From assembly GCF_017592475.1 (NCBI RefSeq), contig NZ_JAGFNP010000004.1, positions 372,001 to 436,000 of the forward strand: DNA of 64,000 nt, read 5' to 3'. The position numbers and the translations under genes were made by a program. Source of the DNA: Glycomyces niveus. GTDB taxonomy: Bacteria > Actinomycetota > Actinomycetes > Mycobacteriales > Micromonosporaceae. Shown here one piece after another: positions 8,231 to 16,107 of this stretch. The notes below the pieces were generated by a model. It saw nothing but the letters and a program-made list of their open reading frames with translations, ran no database searches and was not told the origin of the DNA. The stretch's first letter is position 1. The number at the start of each line of letters is the position of its first letter.

Positions 8231-8710
8231 CTATTGGCCTTCGTAGGCGTCCTTGAGGCCTTGCAGGTCGATCTTCTTCATCGCGTACATGGCGTTGACG
8301 GCGCGCACGGCCGCCTCCTTGTCGGGGCCGCCCAGGTACTGGTCGGCCTGGGTGGGCCAGACCTGCCAGTTGACGCCCCACTTGTCGGCGATCCAGCCGC
8401 ACTGGATCTCGCTGCCGCCGTTGGCGAGGAACGCGTCCCAGAGGCGGTCGACCTCGTCCTGGGAGTCGCAGTTGATGAGCAGCGACATGGCGTGGTCGTG
8501 CTTGGCGGAGTCGTCGCCGTTGATGGCGGTGAACGACTGCCCGGCGAGGTCGAAGTTGACGACCATGGCGTCGCCGACCTTGCCGTGGGCGTCCTCGACG
8601 TACGGGACGGTGCTGGTGACCTTGGCGTCGTCGAAGAGGGTGAGGTACCACTCGACGGCCTCTTCGGCGGCGTTGTCCTGGTACCAGATGTTGGTGACGA
8701 TCTTCTGCAT
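8231..8710 (-). CDS. VOC family protein (PhnB-like)
   Basis: A 159-residue protein of the vicinal oxygen chelate fold, PhnB / '3-demethylubiquinone methyltransferase-like' subgroup. It has the typical start MQKIVTNIWYQDNAAEEAVEWY, written here as one motif of 20 residues plus two, and the later CGWIADKWGVNWQ segment found in this subgroup. The gene is monocistronic: AAGGA lies about 9 nt upstream, a TTATAT -10-like element lies further up, and a hairpin follows the stop. Members are often annotated from fold alone; no substrate can be assigned. There is no link to ubiquinone synthesis in the neighbourhood. Length is normal for the family. Confidence 0.85.
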   Translation of the reverse strand: MQKIVTNIWYQDNAAEEAVEWYLTLFDDAKVTSTVPYVEDAHGKVGDAMVVNFDLAGQSFTAINGDDSAKHDHAMSLLINCDSQDEVDRLWDAFLANGGSEIQCGWIADKWGVNWQVWPTQADQYLGGPDKEAAVRAVNAMYAMKKIDLQGLKDAYEGQ

Positions 8711-8807
8711 GGCGGTTCGTCCTTCCGAGCGGATCCGATATAAGCCGATTGCACCAGTTGAGACGAGGCGGCGCGCCGAAACTCATCGCTTCGGCCCGGA
8801 TCGGCGC

Positions 8808-8813
8808 TACGGT
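8808..8813 (+). promoter_or_regulatory. -10 box of a leaderless promoter for the DUF1801 gene
   Basis: TACGGT fits the TANNNT form and ends 6 nt before the ATG at 8820. No ribosome binding site is present, which supports a leaderless message. Confidence 0.55.
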
Positions 8814-8819
8814 GCGGGC

Positions 8820-9188
8820 ATGGTGCGCAGCGAGGCGGCGACGGTGGACGGGTACTTGGCGGAGCTCCCGGAGGAGCGCCGGGCGGCGGTGCGCGCGATC
8901 AGGGACGCCTGCCGGGCGGCGATGCCGGGGTTCACCGAGCTCATGGTGTACGGGATGCCCGGTTTCTCGCGCGACGGCACGGCTGCGGGGATCGAGATCG
9001 CTTTCGCGTCCCAGAAGCGCTACCTGTCGTTCTACCTCATGCGCGCGGACGTGCGCGAGGCGTTCGCCGAGCGCCTGGAGGGCCGCGACATGGGCAAGGG
9101 TTGCCTGCGGTTCGCCGGCCCCGCGAAGGTCGACCTCGGGCTGGTGCGCGACCTCGCCCGGGCGACGGCCGAGGCCCCGGCCCGCTGA
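8820..9188 (+). CDS. DUF1801 domain protein
   Basis: A 122-residue protein with the DUF1801 pattern: an N-terminal helix (VDGYLAELPEERRAAVRAIRD), then the conserved ELMVYGMPGFSRDG strand-turn and the YLSFYLMRADVREAF segment, ending with a helix. The fold is small alpha/beta and its biochemical role is unknown in general. The ATG at 8820 has a TANNNT -10 box 6 nt upstream, so translation is probably leaderless; a GTG directly after the ATG is an alternative start. A strong hairpin terminator follows, so the gene stands alone. It diverges from the VOC gene. Confidence 0.85.
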   Translation: MVRSEAATVDGYLAELPEERRAAVRAIRDACRAAMPGFTELMVYGMPGFSRDGTAAGIEIAFASQKRYLSFYLMRADVREAFAERLEGRDMGKGCLRFAGPAKVDLGLVRDLARATAEAPAR

Positions 9189-9198
9189 GGACCGCGGG

Positions 9199-9246
9199 AA
9201 CCCCGGCCGCTCCCGCAAAAGGGGGCAGCGGGAGCGGCCGGGGGTT
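9199..9246 (+). terminator. strong hairpin terminator after the DUF1801 gene
   Basis: AACCCCGGCCGCTCCCGC pairs with GCGGGAGCGGCCGGGGGTT across an 11-nt loop, with one extra G. It starts 10 nt after the stop codon. Confidence 0.8.
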
Positions 9247-9412
9247 CGGACCGTCGACAGCACGGGCCGGCCCGGGTTTCCTGAGAGGTCGCCGCCGCGC
9301 GGAGACAGCGCGTTGGGACGCTTCCAGTGGACCACCGCATCGCCATGGGCCGCAACGGTTGCGGTGTCCCGGAACGTCCCGGACGGGGGCGGACGGGACC
9401 GGTGCGCCTCGG

Positions 9413-9418
9413 TAGACT
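9413..9418 (+). promoter_or_regulatory. -10 box of a leaderless promoter for the HTH-NB-ARC-TPR gene
   Basis: TAGACT ends 7 nt before the GTG at 9426. There is no Shine-Dalgarno sequence, which fits a leaderless start and supports this GTG rather than the ATG at 9327. Confidence 0.6.
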
Positions 9419-9425
9419 CGGTGAC

Positions 9426-11957
9426 GTGCGTCATTTCCCCAATGGCCTTGACCCCTCCACCGCCGGCTCCGCGCCCCAGATGGTCGCCCTCCTCCGCGAG
9501 CTGCGCGCCGGCTCGGGGCTGAGCATCCGCGAAGTCAGCCGCCGCGCCCGCGACCACGGCGACTGGCTCCCCACCTCCACGCTCGCCGCCGTCCTCAACC
9601 GCGACTCCCTCCCCCGCTCCGAAGTCGTCGCCGCCCTCGTGCGCGCCTGCGGCGGCGACGAGGCGACCGTCGACGCCTGGCTCGCCCAGTGCTCCCGGAT
9701 CGCCGCCGGCGACGTCGCCGACACGGGTCAGGTCCCCCGCCAGCTCCCGCCCGCCCCGCACGCCTTCACCGGCCGCGAACGGGAACTGCGCCTCATCGGC
9801 GAGCACACTCGCGAGGGCGCGCCCCGTTCCGTCGTCATCGCCGGACCAGCCGGGATCGGCAAGACCGCACTCGTCCTCCACTGGGCCCACCGCGCCCTCG
9901 ACGACTACCCCGACGGGCAGCTCTACGTCGACCTCCGCGGCTTCTCCGGCGCCGACCCCCTCGCGCCCGCCCCGGTCCTGCAGCGCTTCCTGGCCGCCCT
10001 CGGCACCGACGCGGACGAGATCCCCGCCGACGCCGACGAACGCGCCGCCATGTACCGCTCCCTCCTGAGCCACCGCCGCGTCCTCGTCGTCCTCGACAAC
10101 GCCCGCAGCCCCGAGCAGCTGCGCGACCTCCTTCCCGGCAGCGGAGGCTCCGCCGCCCTCATCACCGCCCGCACCGTCCTCTTCGGACTCACCGCGACCC
10201 ACGGCACCCCCCACCTCCGCCTCAACCCCCTCGCCCGCGACGAATCCATGGACCTCCTCGGCGCCATGATCGGCCGCGACCGCATCGCCACCGACCCCGC
10301 CGCCGCCCGCGGCCTCGCCGCCGCCTGCGGCGACCTCCCCCTCGCCCTCCGGCTCGCCGCCTGCCAGACCCTCGCCCACCCCGAACAGCCCCTCGGCGAA
10401 CTCCGCGACCGCATCGCCACCGCGCCCCTCGCCAACCTCGACCTCCCCGGCGACGAAGCCGCCGGCCTCCGCTCCTGCCTCGACCTCACCCGCGACCACC
10501 TCGCCCCCGCCGAACGCGACACCCTCGCCGCCATCGGCCTCCACCCCGCCACCGAGTTCGAACCCGCCGGCATCGCCGCCCTCACCGGCACCACCCCCGC
10601 CGAAGCCGCCGCCGCACTCCGCCGCCTCGCCGAAGTCCACCTCGCCGCCACCGTCGACGACGGCCGCTGGAACGTCCACGACCTCGTCCGCGCCTACGCC
10701 CGCGAACAGGCCGCGGCCCTCCCCGACCGCGACGCCGCCCTCGAGCGCCTCTACGACTGGCACCTCGCCTCCGTCGCCGCCTCCTGGCCTGTCCTCTTCG
10801 GACTCGAACCCGAGGAGACCCCCGAGACCGCCGTTCCCCCAGCGGCATTCGCCGCCGCCGAAGACGCCCTCACCTGGCTCGACGCCCGCCACAGCGCCCT
10901 CACCGAGACCATCCGCCACGCCGCCGCGGGCGGCCACCACCGCCACACCAGCCGCCTCGCCTCCGCCCTCTGGCGCTACCAGTACCTCCGCGGCCTGCGC
11001 ACCGAAGCACTCGCATGCCTCGACCTCGCCCTCACCGCCGACCGGGCCAGCGGCGACCGCCGCCACGAAGCCGCCGTCCGCTACCAGATCGGCAGCACCC
11101 ACCGCGCCATCGGCGCCCTCGACGACGCCGAACACCACCTCGCCGCCTCCCGCGCCCTCGCCGCCGAACTCGGCGACCGCGAACGCGAGCTCATCGCCCT
11201 CGCCGCCCTCGGCTGGTGCCACAGCCAGCGCTGGCGCCTCGCCGAAGCCCGCCAATGCGCCATGGAGGTCGCCGAAGGCTTCCGCGAGCTCGGCGACGCC
11301 GTCCGCGAGGCCAACGCCGTCGACGACCTCGCCCACATCGACCTCCTCGTCGGCGACAACGAGAACGCCCGCAACGGCTTCGAACACTCCGTCAAGGCCT
11401 TCGCCGACCGCGGCTGGAACCAGAACCTCGGCGCCGCCCTCGCCGGACTCGCCCGCCTGCGCCTGCGCGACCACGACCCCGGCACCGCCGCCGAACTCCT
11501 CGACGAGGCCCTCCACGCCTACCGCGACTCCGGCGACGACCTCGGCCAGGCGTTCATCCGCAGCCGCCTCGCCTATGCCCGCGCCCACCAGGGCCTCCAC
11601 GACGAGGCCAAGACCCTCGCCCGGCAGGCCCTCGACGCGACCGCCGCCGTCACCAGCGTCGAACTGCGCCTCGAAGTGCTCAACAACACCGGGTTCACCT
11701 TCAACGTGATCGGCGACCCCGACACCGCCGAGCGCCTCCACCGCGAAGCCCTCGACCTCGCCGAAGCCGCCCCCGACCCGTACGAGGAGGCCCGCGCCAA
11801 CCACGGCCTCGGCAACGCGATCGCGGCCCAGGGCAGCGAAGCGGACGCCCGCACCCACTGGGCCAGGGCCCTGCGCCTTCACGACGAGATCGGCACCTAC
11901 GGCCGCGCCGAGGTTGCCGAACTGCTCGGCAAACGGGCGCAAGGCGGACCTCGCTGA
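9426..11957 (+). CDS. HTH-NB-ARC-TPR (STAND) transcriptional regulator
   Basis: An 843-residue protein. An XRE-like helix-turn-helix spans about 18-92 (LSIREVSRRARDHG, STLAAVLNRDSLP). It is followed by an NB-ARC ATPase with Walker A GPAGIGKT (140-147) and Walker B VLVVLDN, a winged-helix/arm region, and TPR-like helical repeats to the end. STAND proteins of this type sense an inducer through the TPR part and switch DNA binding by nucleotide exchange. It shares the PDGQLYVDLRGF-type motif with the SARP at 1-1225. Codons end almost always in C, more strongly than in neighbours. The two small membrane-protein genes downstream have their own promoters. The target is unknown. Confidence 0.88.
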   Translation: MRHFPNGLDPSTAGSAPQMVALLRELRAGSGLSIREVSRRARDHGDWLPTSTLAAVLNRDSLPRSEVVAALVRACGGDEATVDAWLAQCSRIAAGDVADTGQVPRQLPPAPHAFTGRERELRLIGEHTREGAPRSVVIAGPAGIGKTALVLHWAHRALDDYPDGQLYVDLRGFSGADPLAPAPVLQRFLAALGTDADEIPADADERAAMYRSLLSHRRVLVVLDNARSPEQLRDLLPGSGGSAALITARTVLFGLTATHGTPHLRLNPLARDESMDLLGAMIGRDRIATDPAAARGLAAACGDLPLALRLAACQTLAHPEQPLGELRDRIATAPLANLDLPGDEAAGLRSCLDLTRDHLAPAERDTLAAIGLHPATEFEPAGIAALTGTTPAEAAAALRRLAEVHLAATVDDGRWNVHDLVRAYAREQAAALPDRDAALERLYDWHLASVAASWPVLFGLEPEETPETAVPPAAFAAAEDALTWLDARHSALTETIRHAAAGGHHRHTSRLASALWRYQYLRGLRTEALACLDLALTADRASGDRRHEAAVRYQIGSTHRAIGALDDAEHHLAASRALAAELGDRERELIALAALGWCHSQRWRLAEARQCAMEVAEGFRELGDAVREANAVDDLAHIDLLVGDNENARNGFEHSVKAFADRGWNQNLGAALAGLARLRLRDHDPGTAAELLDEALHAYRDSGDDLGQAFIRSRLAYARAHQGLHDEAKTLARQALDATAAVTSVELRLEVLNNTGFTFNVIGDPDTAERLHREALDLAEAAPDPYEEARANHGLGNAIAAQGSEADARTHWARALRLHDEIGTYGRAEVAELLGKRAQGGPR

Positions 11958-11981
11958 ACCCTCCGGGCCGAGACCCGCTGG

Positions 11982-11987
11982 TATACA
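11982..11987 (+). promoter_or_regulatory. -10 box of a leaderless promoter
   Basis: TATACA, 6 nt before the ATG at 11994, without a ribosome binding site. Confidence 0.5.
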
Positions 11988-11993
11988 TGAACG

Positions 11994-12260
11994 ATGACCG
12001 ACGTGCGGCCCGGCCGCGTCCGCCGCGCCGTCGCCGCCCTCGTGTACCGCGCGCAGGCGTTCACCGTGGTCGGCTACATGGGCGTCGCGTCGTTCATCGG
12101 CGTCGAAGCGCTCATCGTGCTCCTCGGCTTCACCACGGTCCTGCCGATCGCGATCCCGTTCGTCCTCATCGTCCTCGGCCTCGCCTACCTGTTCCGCCAG
12201 CGCCTCCGCGAATCCTGGCACGGCCTGCGCGCCCGGCTGCGCCGCGGCGAGGCCGAATAG
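11994..12260 (+). CDS. small membrane protein, 88 aa
   Basis: An unrecognised 88-residue protein. Residues about 20-65 form one long or two closely spaced hydrophobic segments (VVGYMGVASFIGVEALIVLL and TVLPIAIPFVLIVLGLAYLF). The N-terminus is Arg-rich (RPGRVRRAVAALVYR) and the C-terminus is also Arg-rich (RQRLRESWHGLRARLRRG), so both ends are probably cytoplasmic with a helical hairpin in the membrane. The start codon lies 6 nt after a TATACA box, so it is probably leaderless. Coding is supported by GC-rich third positions and a clean stop; no family was recognised. Confidence 0.7.
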   Translation: MTDVRPGRVRRAVAALVYRAQAFTVVGYMGVASFIGVEALIVLLGFTTVLPIAIPFVLIVLGLAYLFRQRLRESWHGLRARLRRGEAE

Positions 12261-12341
12261 CCGCGCCTCGCGACCGGCGGCGGGGACCCCTCCCGGCCGG
12301 ATCCTGCGACAATGAAGGTCCCCTGACGTGAAGGACCTGCC

Positions 12342-12800
12342 ATGTCCGATAACGAATCCCGCCCCGCAGACCCCGCCCCCGAACCGGCACCGAACTCCTC
12401 GTCCGGGTCGGACGCCTCACCTCCCGAATCCACTCCGGACAGTCCGGCTTACAGCCCGTACCCCGCGGAACCGTCGTCCGGCGCCACCGCCGACGGCGCG
12501 CCCGGCTACTTCGCGCCGCCGTCGCCGTACCCGCCCGGGCCGTACTACTACCCTCCGAAGCCCGGCACCAACGGCTTCGCCGTCGCGGCGCTGGTCGTGG
12601 GCATCGTCGGACTCTGCCTCTGCTTCGGGTTCCTCGGCATCATCTTCGGCAACGTCGCCCGGCGCCAGATCGAGGAGACCGGCCAGGCCGGCGCCGGCAT
12701 GGCGACCGCCGGGATCGTCCTCGGCTGGATCGCGGTCGGCTGGATCGCGCTCCGCATCATCCTGGTGCTCAGCGTCGGCACCACCGACTACTACTACTGA
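12342..12800 (+). CDS. DUF4190 membrane protein with Pro/Ser-rich N-terminus
   Basis: A 152-residue protein. The first 75 residues are Pro/Ser/Asp-rich and end in a Tyr-Pro-rich run (YPPGPYYYPPKPGTNGFAVA). A DUF4190-type module follows: two membrane helices (about 80-105 and 120-145) joined by IFGNVARRQIEETGQAGAGMA, a loop highly typical of this family. It ends in DYYY. GTGAAGGACC supplies a ribosome binding site, and a GACAAT -10 box lies near 12309. Such proteins are common in actinobacterial envelopes with no known role. It converges on priA with only 12 bp between stops. Confidence 0.88.
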   Translation: MSDNESRPADPAPEPAPNSSSGSDASPPESTPDSPAYSPYPAEPSSGATADGAPGYFAPPSPYPPGPYYYPPKPGTNGFAVAALVVGIVGLCLCFGFLGIIFGNVARRQIEETGQAGAGMATAGIVLGWIAVGWIALRIILVLSVGTTDYYY

Positions 12801-12812
12801 CCCGGTTCGGGC

Positions 12813-14738
12813 TCAAGCGATCTCGCGCGGGTCGATCTGGATCCGCACCTGTTCGGCCTTCGCGCTCGCCCGCTCGGCCGCCGCCTTCGCGAGCACGCTC
12901 GCGAGGGCGGCCCCGTCCCGGCGCCGCACGCGCAGCAGCAGCCGCTCCGTGTGCTCGTCGACCGGGATCGGCCCGATCACCTCCGCGCCCAGGTCGGCGG
13001 GGAGGTTCGCCGCGATCTTCTCCGCCTCGCCGTTCGGCCCCGTCAACGCGGCGAACTTCATCACCGGCGGGAAGCCCAGCTCCGCGCGCTCTTCGAGTTC
13101 CAGGCGCGCGAACCAGCCCGGGTCCCAGCGGATCAGGGCCTGCACCACCGGCAGCCCGCCGTCGGCCGTGACCACGGCCGTGCCCGTGGGCGCGCACAAG
13201 GCCACCGCGTTCATCCAGATCCGAAGCGCCTCTTCCGAAGCGGTCAACTCCGCCCGCGTCAGCTGCGCCCACGTGTCCAGCAGCAGCACCGCGCCGTAGC
13301 CTTGCGGCGCCGTCGGTTCCACGCCCGGAGTGGAGACGACGATGCGCCGCCCCTCTCCGATCGCGCCCAGCCGCTCCGACGCGTTCGACTCGACCACCTC
13401 GACGCCCGGGAACGCGCTCGCGAGCTCTTCGGCGGTGCGCGCCGCACCGATCACGACCGCCCTGATCCGCGTCGATCCGCATTCCTTGCAGCGGTAGTGC
13501 TCGTCCACGCGGCCGCACCACGTGCACACCGGCGGGCGGCGCGGACCCGTGAGCCGAAGCGGCCCAGTGCAGTCGGGGCACAGCGCGCGGGTGCGGCACC
13601 GCTGGCAGGACACCGCCGGCACATAGCCGCGGCGGGGCACCTGGAGCAGCACAGGCAGGTCGGCGTTCAGGGCGCTGCGGGCGGCTTCCCAAGCGACCGT
13701 TGGCAACCGGGCGGTGGAACTCGACGGGTCGGCGGCGAGGTCGGCGTCGTCGCCGATGGGCACGACCCGCGGTGCGGCGGCGCGGAGGGCGTCGCGCTCC
13801 CCCGCGGCCGAGACGGCCCAGCCGGTCTCGACCAGGAGCTGCGCCTGCGGCGTCCGCGAGAAGCCGCCGACGACGCAGGCGGCCCCGGCCAGTTCGGCGC
13901 GGGTCAGCAGCACGTCTCGTGCGTGCGGGTGCGGGGCGTGGAGGCTGATGAGGTTCTTGTCGCCGTCGTCCCAGACGGCGACCAGCCCAAGGTGCTCCAC
14001 GGGGGCGAGCATCGCGACCTGCGTGCCCGCGACGATGCGCACCTCGCCGCGCAGGGCTTTCAGGAAGGACCGGTAGCGCGGGGTCGGGCCCATCGCACTG
14101 GAGACGGTCACGTGCCGGTCCGGTCCGAGCACCGAGGCCAGGGCCGCGTCGAGCCGTTCCAGGTCGTACTGATCGGGGACCACGAGCAGCGCCCCGCGCC
14201 CGGCGGCGGCAGTGGTGGCGGCCGCTTCGGCGAGGCGGATCGCCCAGTCCTCGCCGGGGATCGCGTTCCAGACGATGCGGGCCTGCTTGCCTTCGCGCAA
14301 CGCGCGAAGGAATGCCTCGCCAGCGATATATCTATCCCAAAGAGTCTGGTCCGGCACCTCCACGGGCAGCGCCTCCGCCGGGGCCTCCTTCTCGACCCGC
14401 AGCTTCCGCTCGGGCAGCGCGAGACGCAGCACGTCGGCGAGGTTGCCCGCGTAGCGGTCCGCGACGCGCTTCGCCGCCTCGGCCACTTCGGCGGTGAGCA
14501 CCGGCCCGGGCGGCACGACTTCGAGCACCGGCAGGATCTTCCCGGGGAAGTCCGTGCGGTCGCGCAGCTCCATCACGGTGGCCTTGAGCTTGCGCCCGCT
14601 GAAGCGCACCGCGACCCTGCAGCCCGGACGCACCTCGTCCATGAGCTCGACCGGCACCCGGTAGTCGAAAAGCTGGTTGAGCTGCGGCAACGGGTGGTCT
14701 ACGCAGACCGCTGCGTATCGTGCCGGGGACTCGTCCAT
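12813..14738 (-). CDS. priA: PriA-like primosomal protein N' lacking the helicase Walker A motif
   Basis: A 641-residue replication-restart protein that binds stalled forks. The 3'-DNA-binding domain (1-110) and the zinc region are intact, with eight cysteines at 378, 381, 387, 390, 405, 408, 417 and 420. The ATPase motif is gone: where PriA has GVTGSGKTEVY this protein has NAIPGEDW (159-165 region), and the DEEH box reads VWDDGD (255-260). Actinobacterial homologues such as the mycobacterial one are known to lack the ATP-binding motif, so it probably works as a DNA-binding loader rather than a helicase. It lies downstream of metK but a terminator separates the two. Confidence 0.93.
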   Translation of the reverse strand: MDESPARYAAVCVDHPLPQLNQLFDYRVPVELMDEVRPGCRVAVRFSGRKLKATVMELRDRTDFPGKILPVLEVVPPGPVLTAEVAEAAKRVADRYAGNLADVLRLALPERKLRVEKEAPAEALPVEVPDQTLWDRYIAGEAFLRALREGKQARIVWNAIPGEDWAIRLAEAAATTAAAGRGALLVVPDQYDLERLDAALASVLGPDRHVTVSSAMGPTPRYRSFLKALRGEVRIVAGTQVAMLAPVEHLGLVAVWDDGDKNLISLHAPHPHARDVLLTRAELAGAACVVGGFSRTPQAQLLVETGWAVSAAGERDALRAAAPRVVPIGDDADLAADPSSSTARLPTVAWEAARSALNADLPVLLQVPRRGYVPAVSCQRCRTRALCPDCTGPLRLTGPRRPPVCTWCGRVDEHYRCKECGSTRIRAVVIGAARTAEELASAFPGVEVVESNASERLGAIGEGRRIVVSTPGVEPTAPQGYGAVLLLDTWAQLTRAELTASEEALRIWMNAVALCAPTGTAVVTADGGLPVVQALIRWDPGWFARLELEERAELGFPPVMKFAALTGPNGEAEKIAANLPADLGAEVIGPIPVDEHTERLLLRVRRRDGAALASVLAKAAAERASAKAEQVRIQIDPREIA

Positions 14739-14750
14739 CGAATAAAAATA

Positions 14751-14781
14751 CCGGGCGGCCCCGACACGCGGGGCCGCCCGG
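14751..14781 (-). terminator. hairpin terminator after metK
   Basis: Perfect 13-bp stem CCGGGCGGCCCCG / CGGGGCCGCCCGG with loop ACACG. It lies between the metK stop (14798) and the priA start (14738), so priA may need its own promoter or rely on read-through. Confidence 0.8.
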
Positions 14782-14797
14782 TCACTTGCTTCGGCGC

Positions 14798-15991
14798 TTA
14801 GTTCACGGCCTCTTTGAGGGCCGCGGCGCGGTCGGTCGCCTCCCAGGTGAACTCGGGGAGCTCGCGGCCGAAGTGGCCGTAGGCGGCGGTCTTGGAGTAG
14901 ACCGGGCGGATGAGGTTGAGGTCGCGGATGATCGCGGCCGGGCGCAGGTCGAAGACCTCGAGCACGGCGCGCTCGATGCGCGCGGGGTCCACAGTCTCGG
15001 TGCCCTGCGCGTCGACGGCGACGCTGACGGGCTTGGCCTTGCCGATCGCGTAGGCGACCTGGACCTCGCAGCGCTCGGCGAGCCCGGCGGCCACCACGTT
15101 CTTCGCGACCCAGCGCGCGGCGTACGCGGCGGAGCGGTCGACCTTCGACGGGTCCTTGCCGGAGAACGCGCCGCCGCCGTGGCGGGCGTAGCCGCCGTAC
15201 GTGTCGACGATGATCTTGCGGCCGGTGAGGCCGGCGTCGCCCATCGGGCCGCCGATCTCGAAGCGGCCGGTCGGGTTCACCAGGAGCTTGTAGTCGGCGG
15301 TGTCGAGGTCGAGACCCGAGACGACCGGCGCGATCACATGCTCGGCGACATCGGGTGCCAGGAGCGAGTCGAGCGAGATGTCGGGCGCGTGCTGGCTCGA
15401 GACGACGACGGTGTCGAGGCGGACGGGCTTGTTGCCGTCGTACTCGATGGTGACCTGGGTCTTGCCGTCAGGACGCAGGTAAGGGACGGTGCCGTCCTTG
15501 CGGACCTCGGTGAGCCGCTGGGAGAGCCGGTGCGCCAAGGCGATCGGCAGCGGCATCAGCTCAGGGGTCTCACGGCACGCGAAGCCGAACATGAGGCCCT
15601 GGTCGCCCGCGCCCTGGATGTCGAGCTCGTCGATCTCGGTCCCGTCCACGCGGGACTCCCAGGCCTTGTCGACGCCTTGGGCGATGTCGGGGCTCTGCCC
15701 GCCGATCGAGACGTTCACGCCGCACGAGGCGCCGTCGAAGCCCTTCTTCGAGGAGTCGTAGCCGATCCGCAGGATCGTCTCGCGCACGATGCGCGGGATG
15801 TCCGCGTACGCGTGCGTCGTGACTTCGCCCGCCACGTGCACCTGACCGGTGGTGATGAGGGTTTCGACCGCAACCCGGCTCGCGGGGTCCTCGCCCAGCA
15901 GGGCGTCCAGGATCCCGTCGGAGATCTGGTCGGCGATCTTGTCCGGGTGGCCCTCAGTGACCGACTCGGAGGTGAACAGGCGACGTGCCAC
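14798..15991 (-). CDS. metK: S-adenosylmethionine synthetase
   Basis: A 397-residue cytoplasmic enzyme that makes SAM from methionine and ATP; length is normal. The start motif is [19 protein letters not shown] and the later ATP/metal loop is [20 protein letters not shown] further conserved segment is [12 protein letters not shown]. The GTG of ARRLFTSE is chosen because GAGGAG lies 4 nt upstream. A promoter (TTGGTG-N17-TAGACT) lies in the 116-bp gap behind coaBC, so metK can be transcribed on its own besides read-through from the pyr/coaBC side. No SAM riboswitch was recognised in this gap. Confidence 0.97.
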   Translation of the reverse strand: MARRLFTSESVTEGHPDKIADQISDGILDALLGEDPASRVAVETLITTGQVHVAGEVTTHAYADIPRIVRETILRIGYDSSKKGFDGASCGVNVSIGGQSPDIAQGVDKAWESRVDGTEIDELDIQGAGDQGLMFGFACRETPELMPLPIALAHRLSQRLTEVRKDGTVPYLRPDGKTQVTIEYDGNKPVRLDTVVVSSQHAPDISLDSLLAPDVAEHVIAPVVSGLDLDTADYKLLVNPTGRFEIGGPMGDAGLTGRKIIVDTYGGYARHGGGAFSGKDPSKVDRSAAYAARWVAKNVVAAGLAERCEVQVAYAIGKAKPVSVAVDAQGTETVDPARIERAVLEVFDLRPAAIIRDLNLIRPVYSKTAAYGHFGRELPEFTWEATDRAAALKEAVN

Positions 15992-16053
15992 GGCACTCCT
16001 CAACACTTCCACACCGCCAATGCGGCGCATTTCGACTGACTTCGCAGCTCACA

Positions 16054-16082
16054 AGTCTATGCGGTGAAGATCTTCCCACCAA
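16054..16082 (-). promoter_or_regulatory. metK promoter
   Basis: On the minus strand TTGGTG (16082-16077) and TAGACT (16059-16054) are separated by exactly 17 bp. A GAAGATCTTC palindrome fills the spacer. The transcript would have a leader of about 55 nt before the metK GTG. Confidence 0.55.
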
Positions 16083-16107
16083 GTCGGCACGCGGCGGCCA
16101 CGCGGTG

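Noticed and set aside
8133..12221. Minus-strand open frame of 1362 codons
   Set aside because: It runs antisense to the STAND regulator and through several genes in other frames; the product is repetitive Gly/Glu/Ala/Val with no domain. It reflects the C-ending codon bias of the plus-strand gene.
9689..12331. Plus-strand open frame of 880 codons inside the STAND regulator
   Set aside because: Arg/Pro-only composition in a shifted frame of a gene with C-ending codons; no start site or domain.
15992..16107. SAM riboswitch before metK
   Set aside because: The gap is short and holds a promoter with 17-bp spacing; no SAM-I, SAM-II or SAM-IV core was recognisable by eye.
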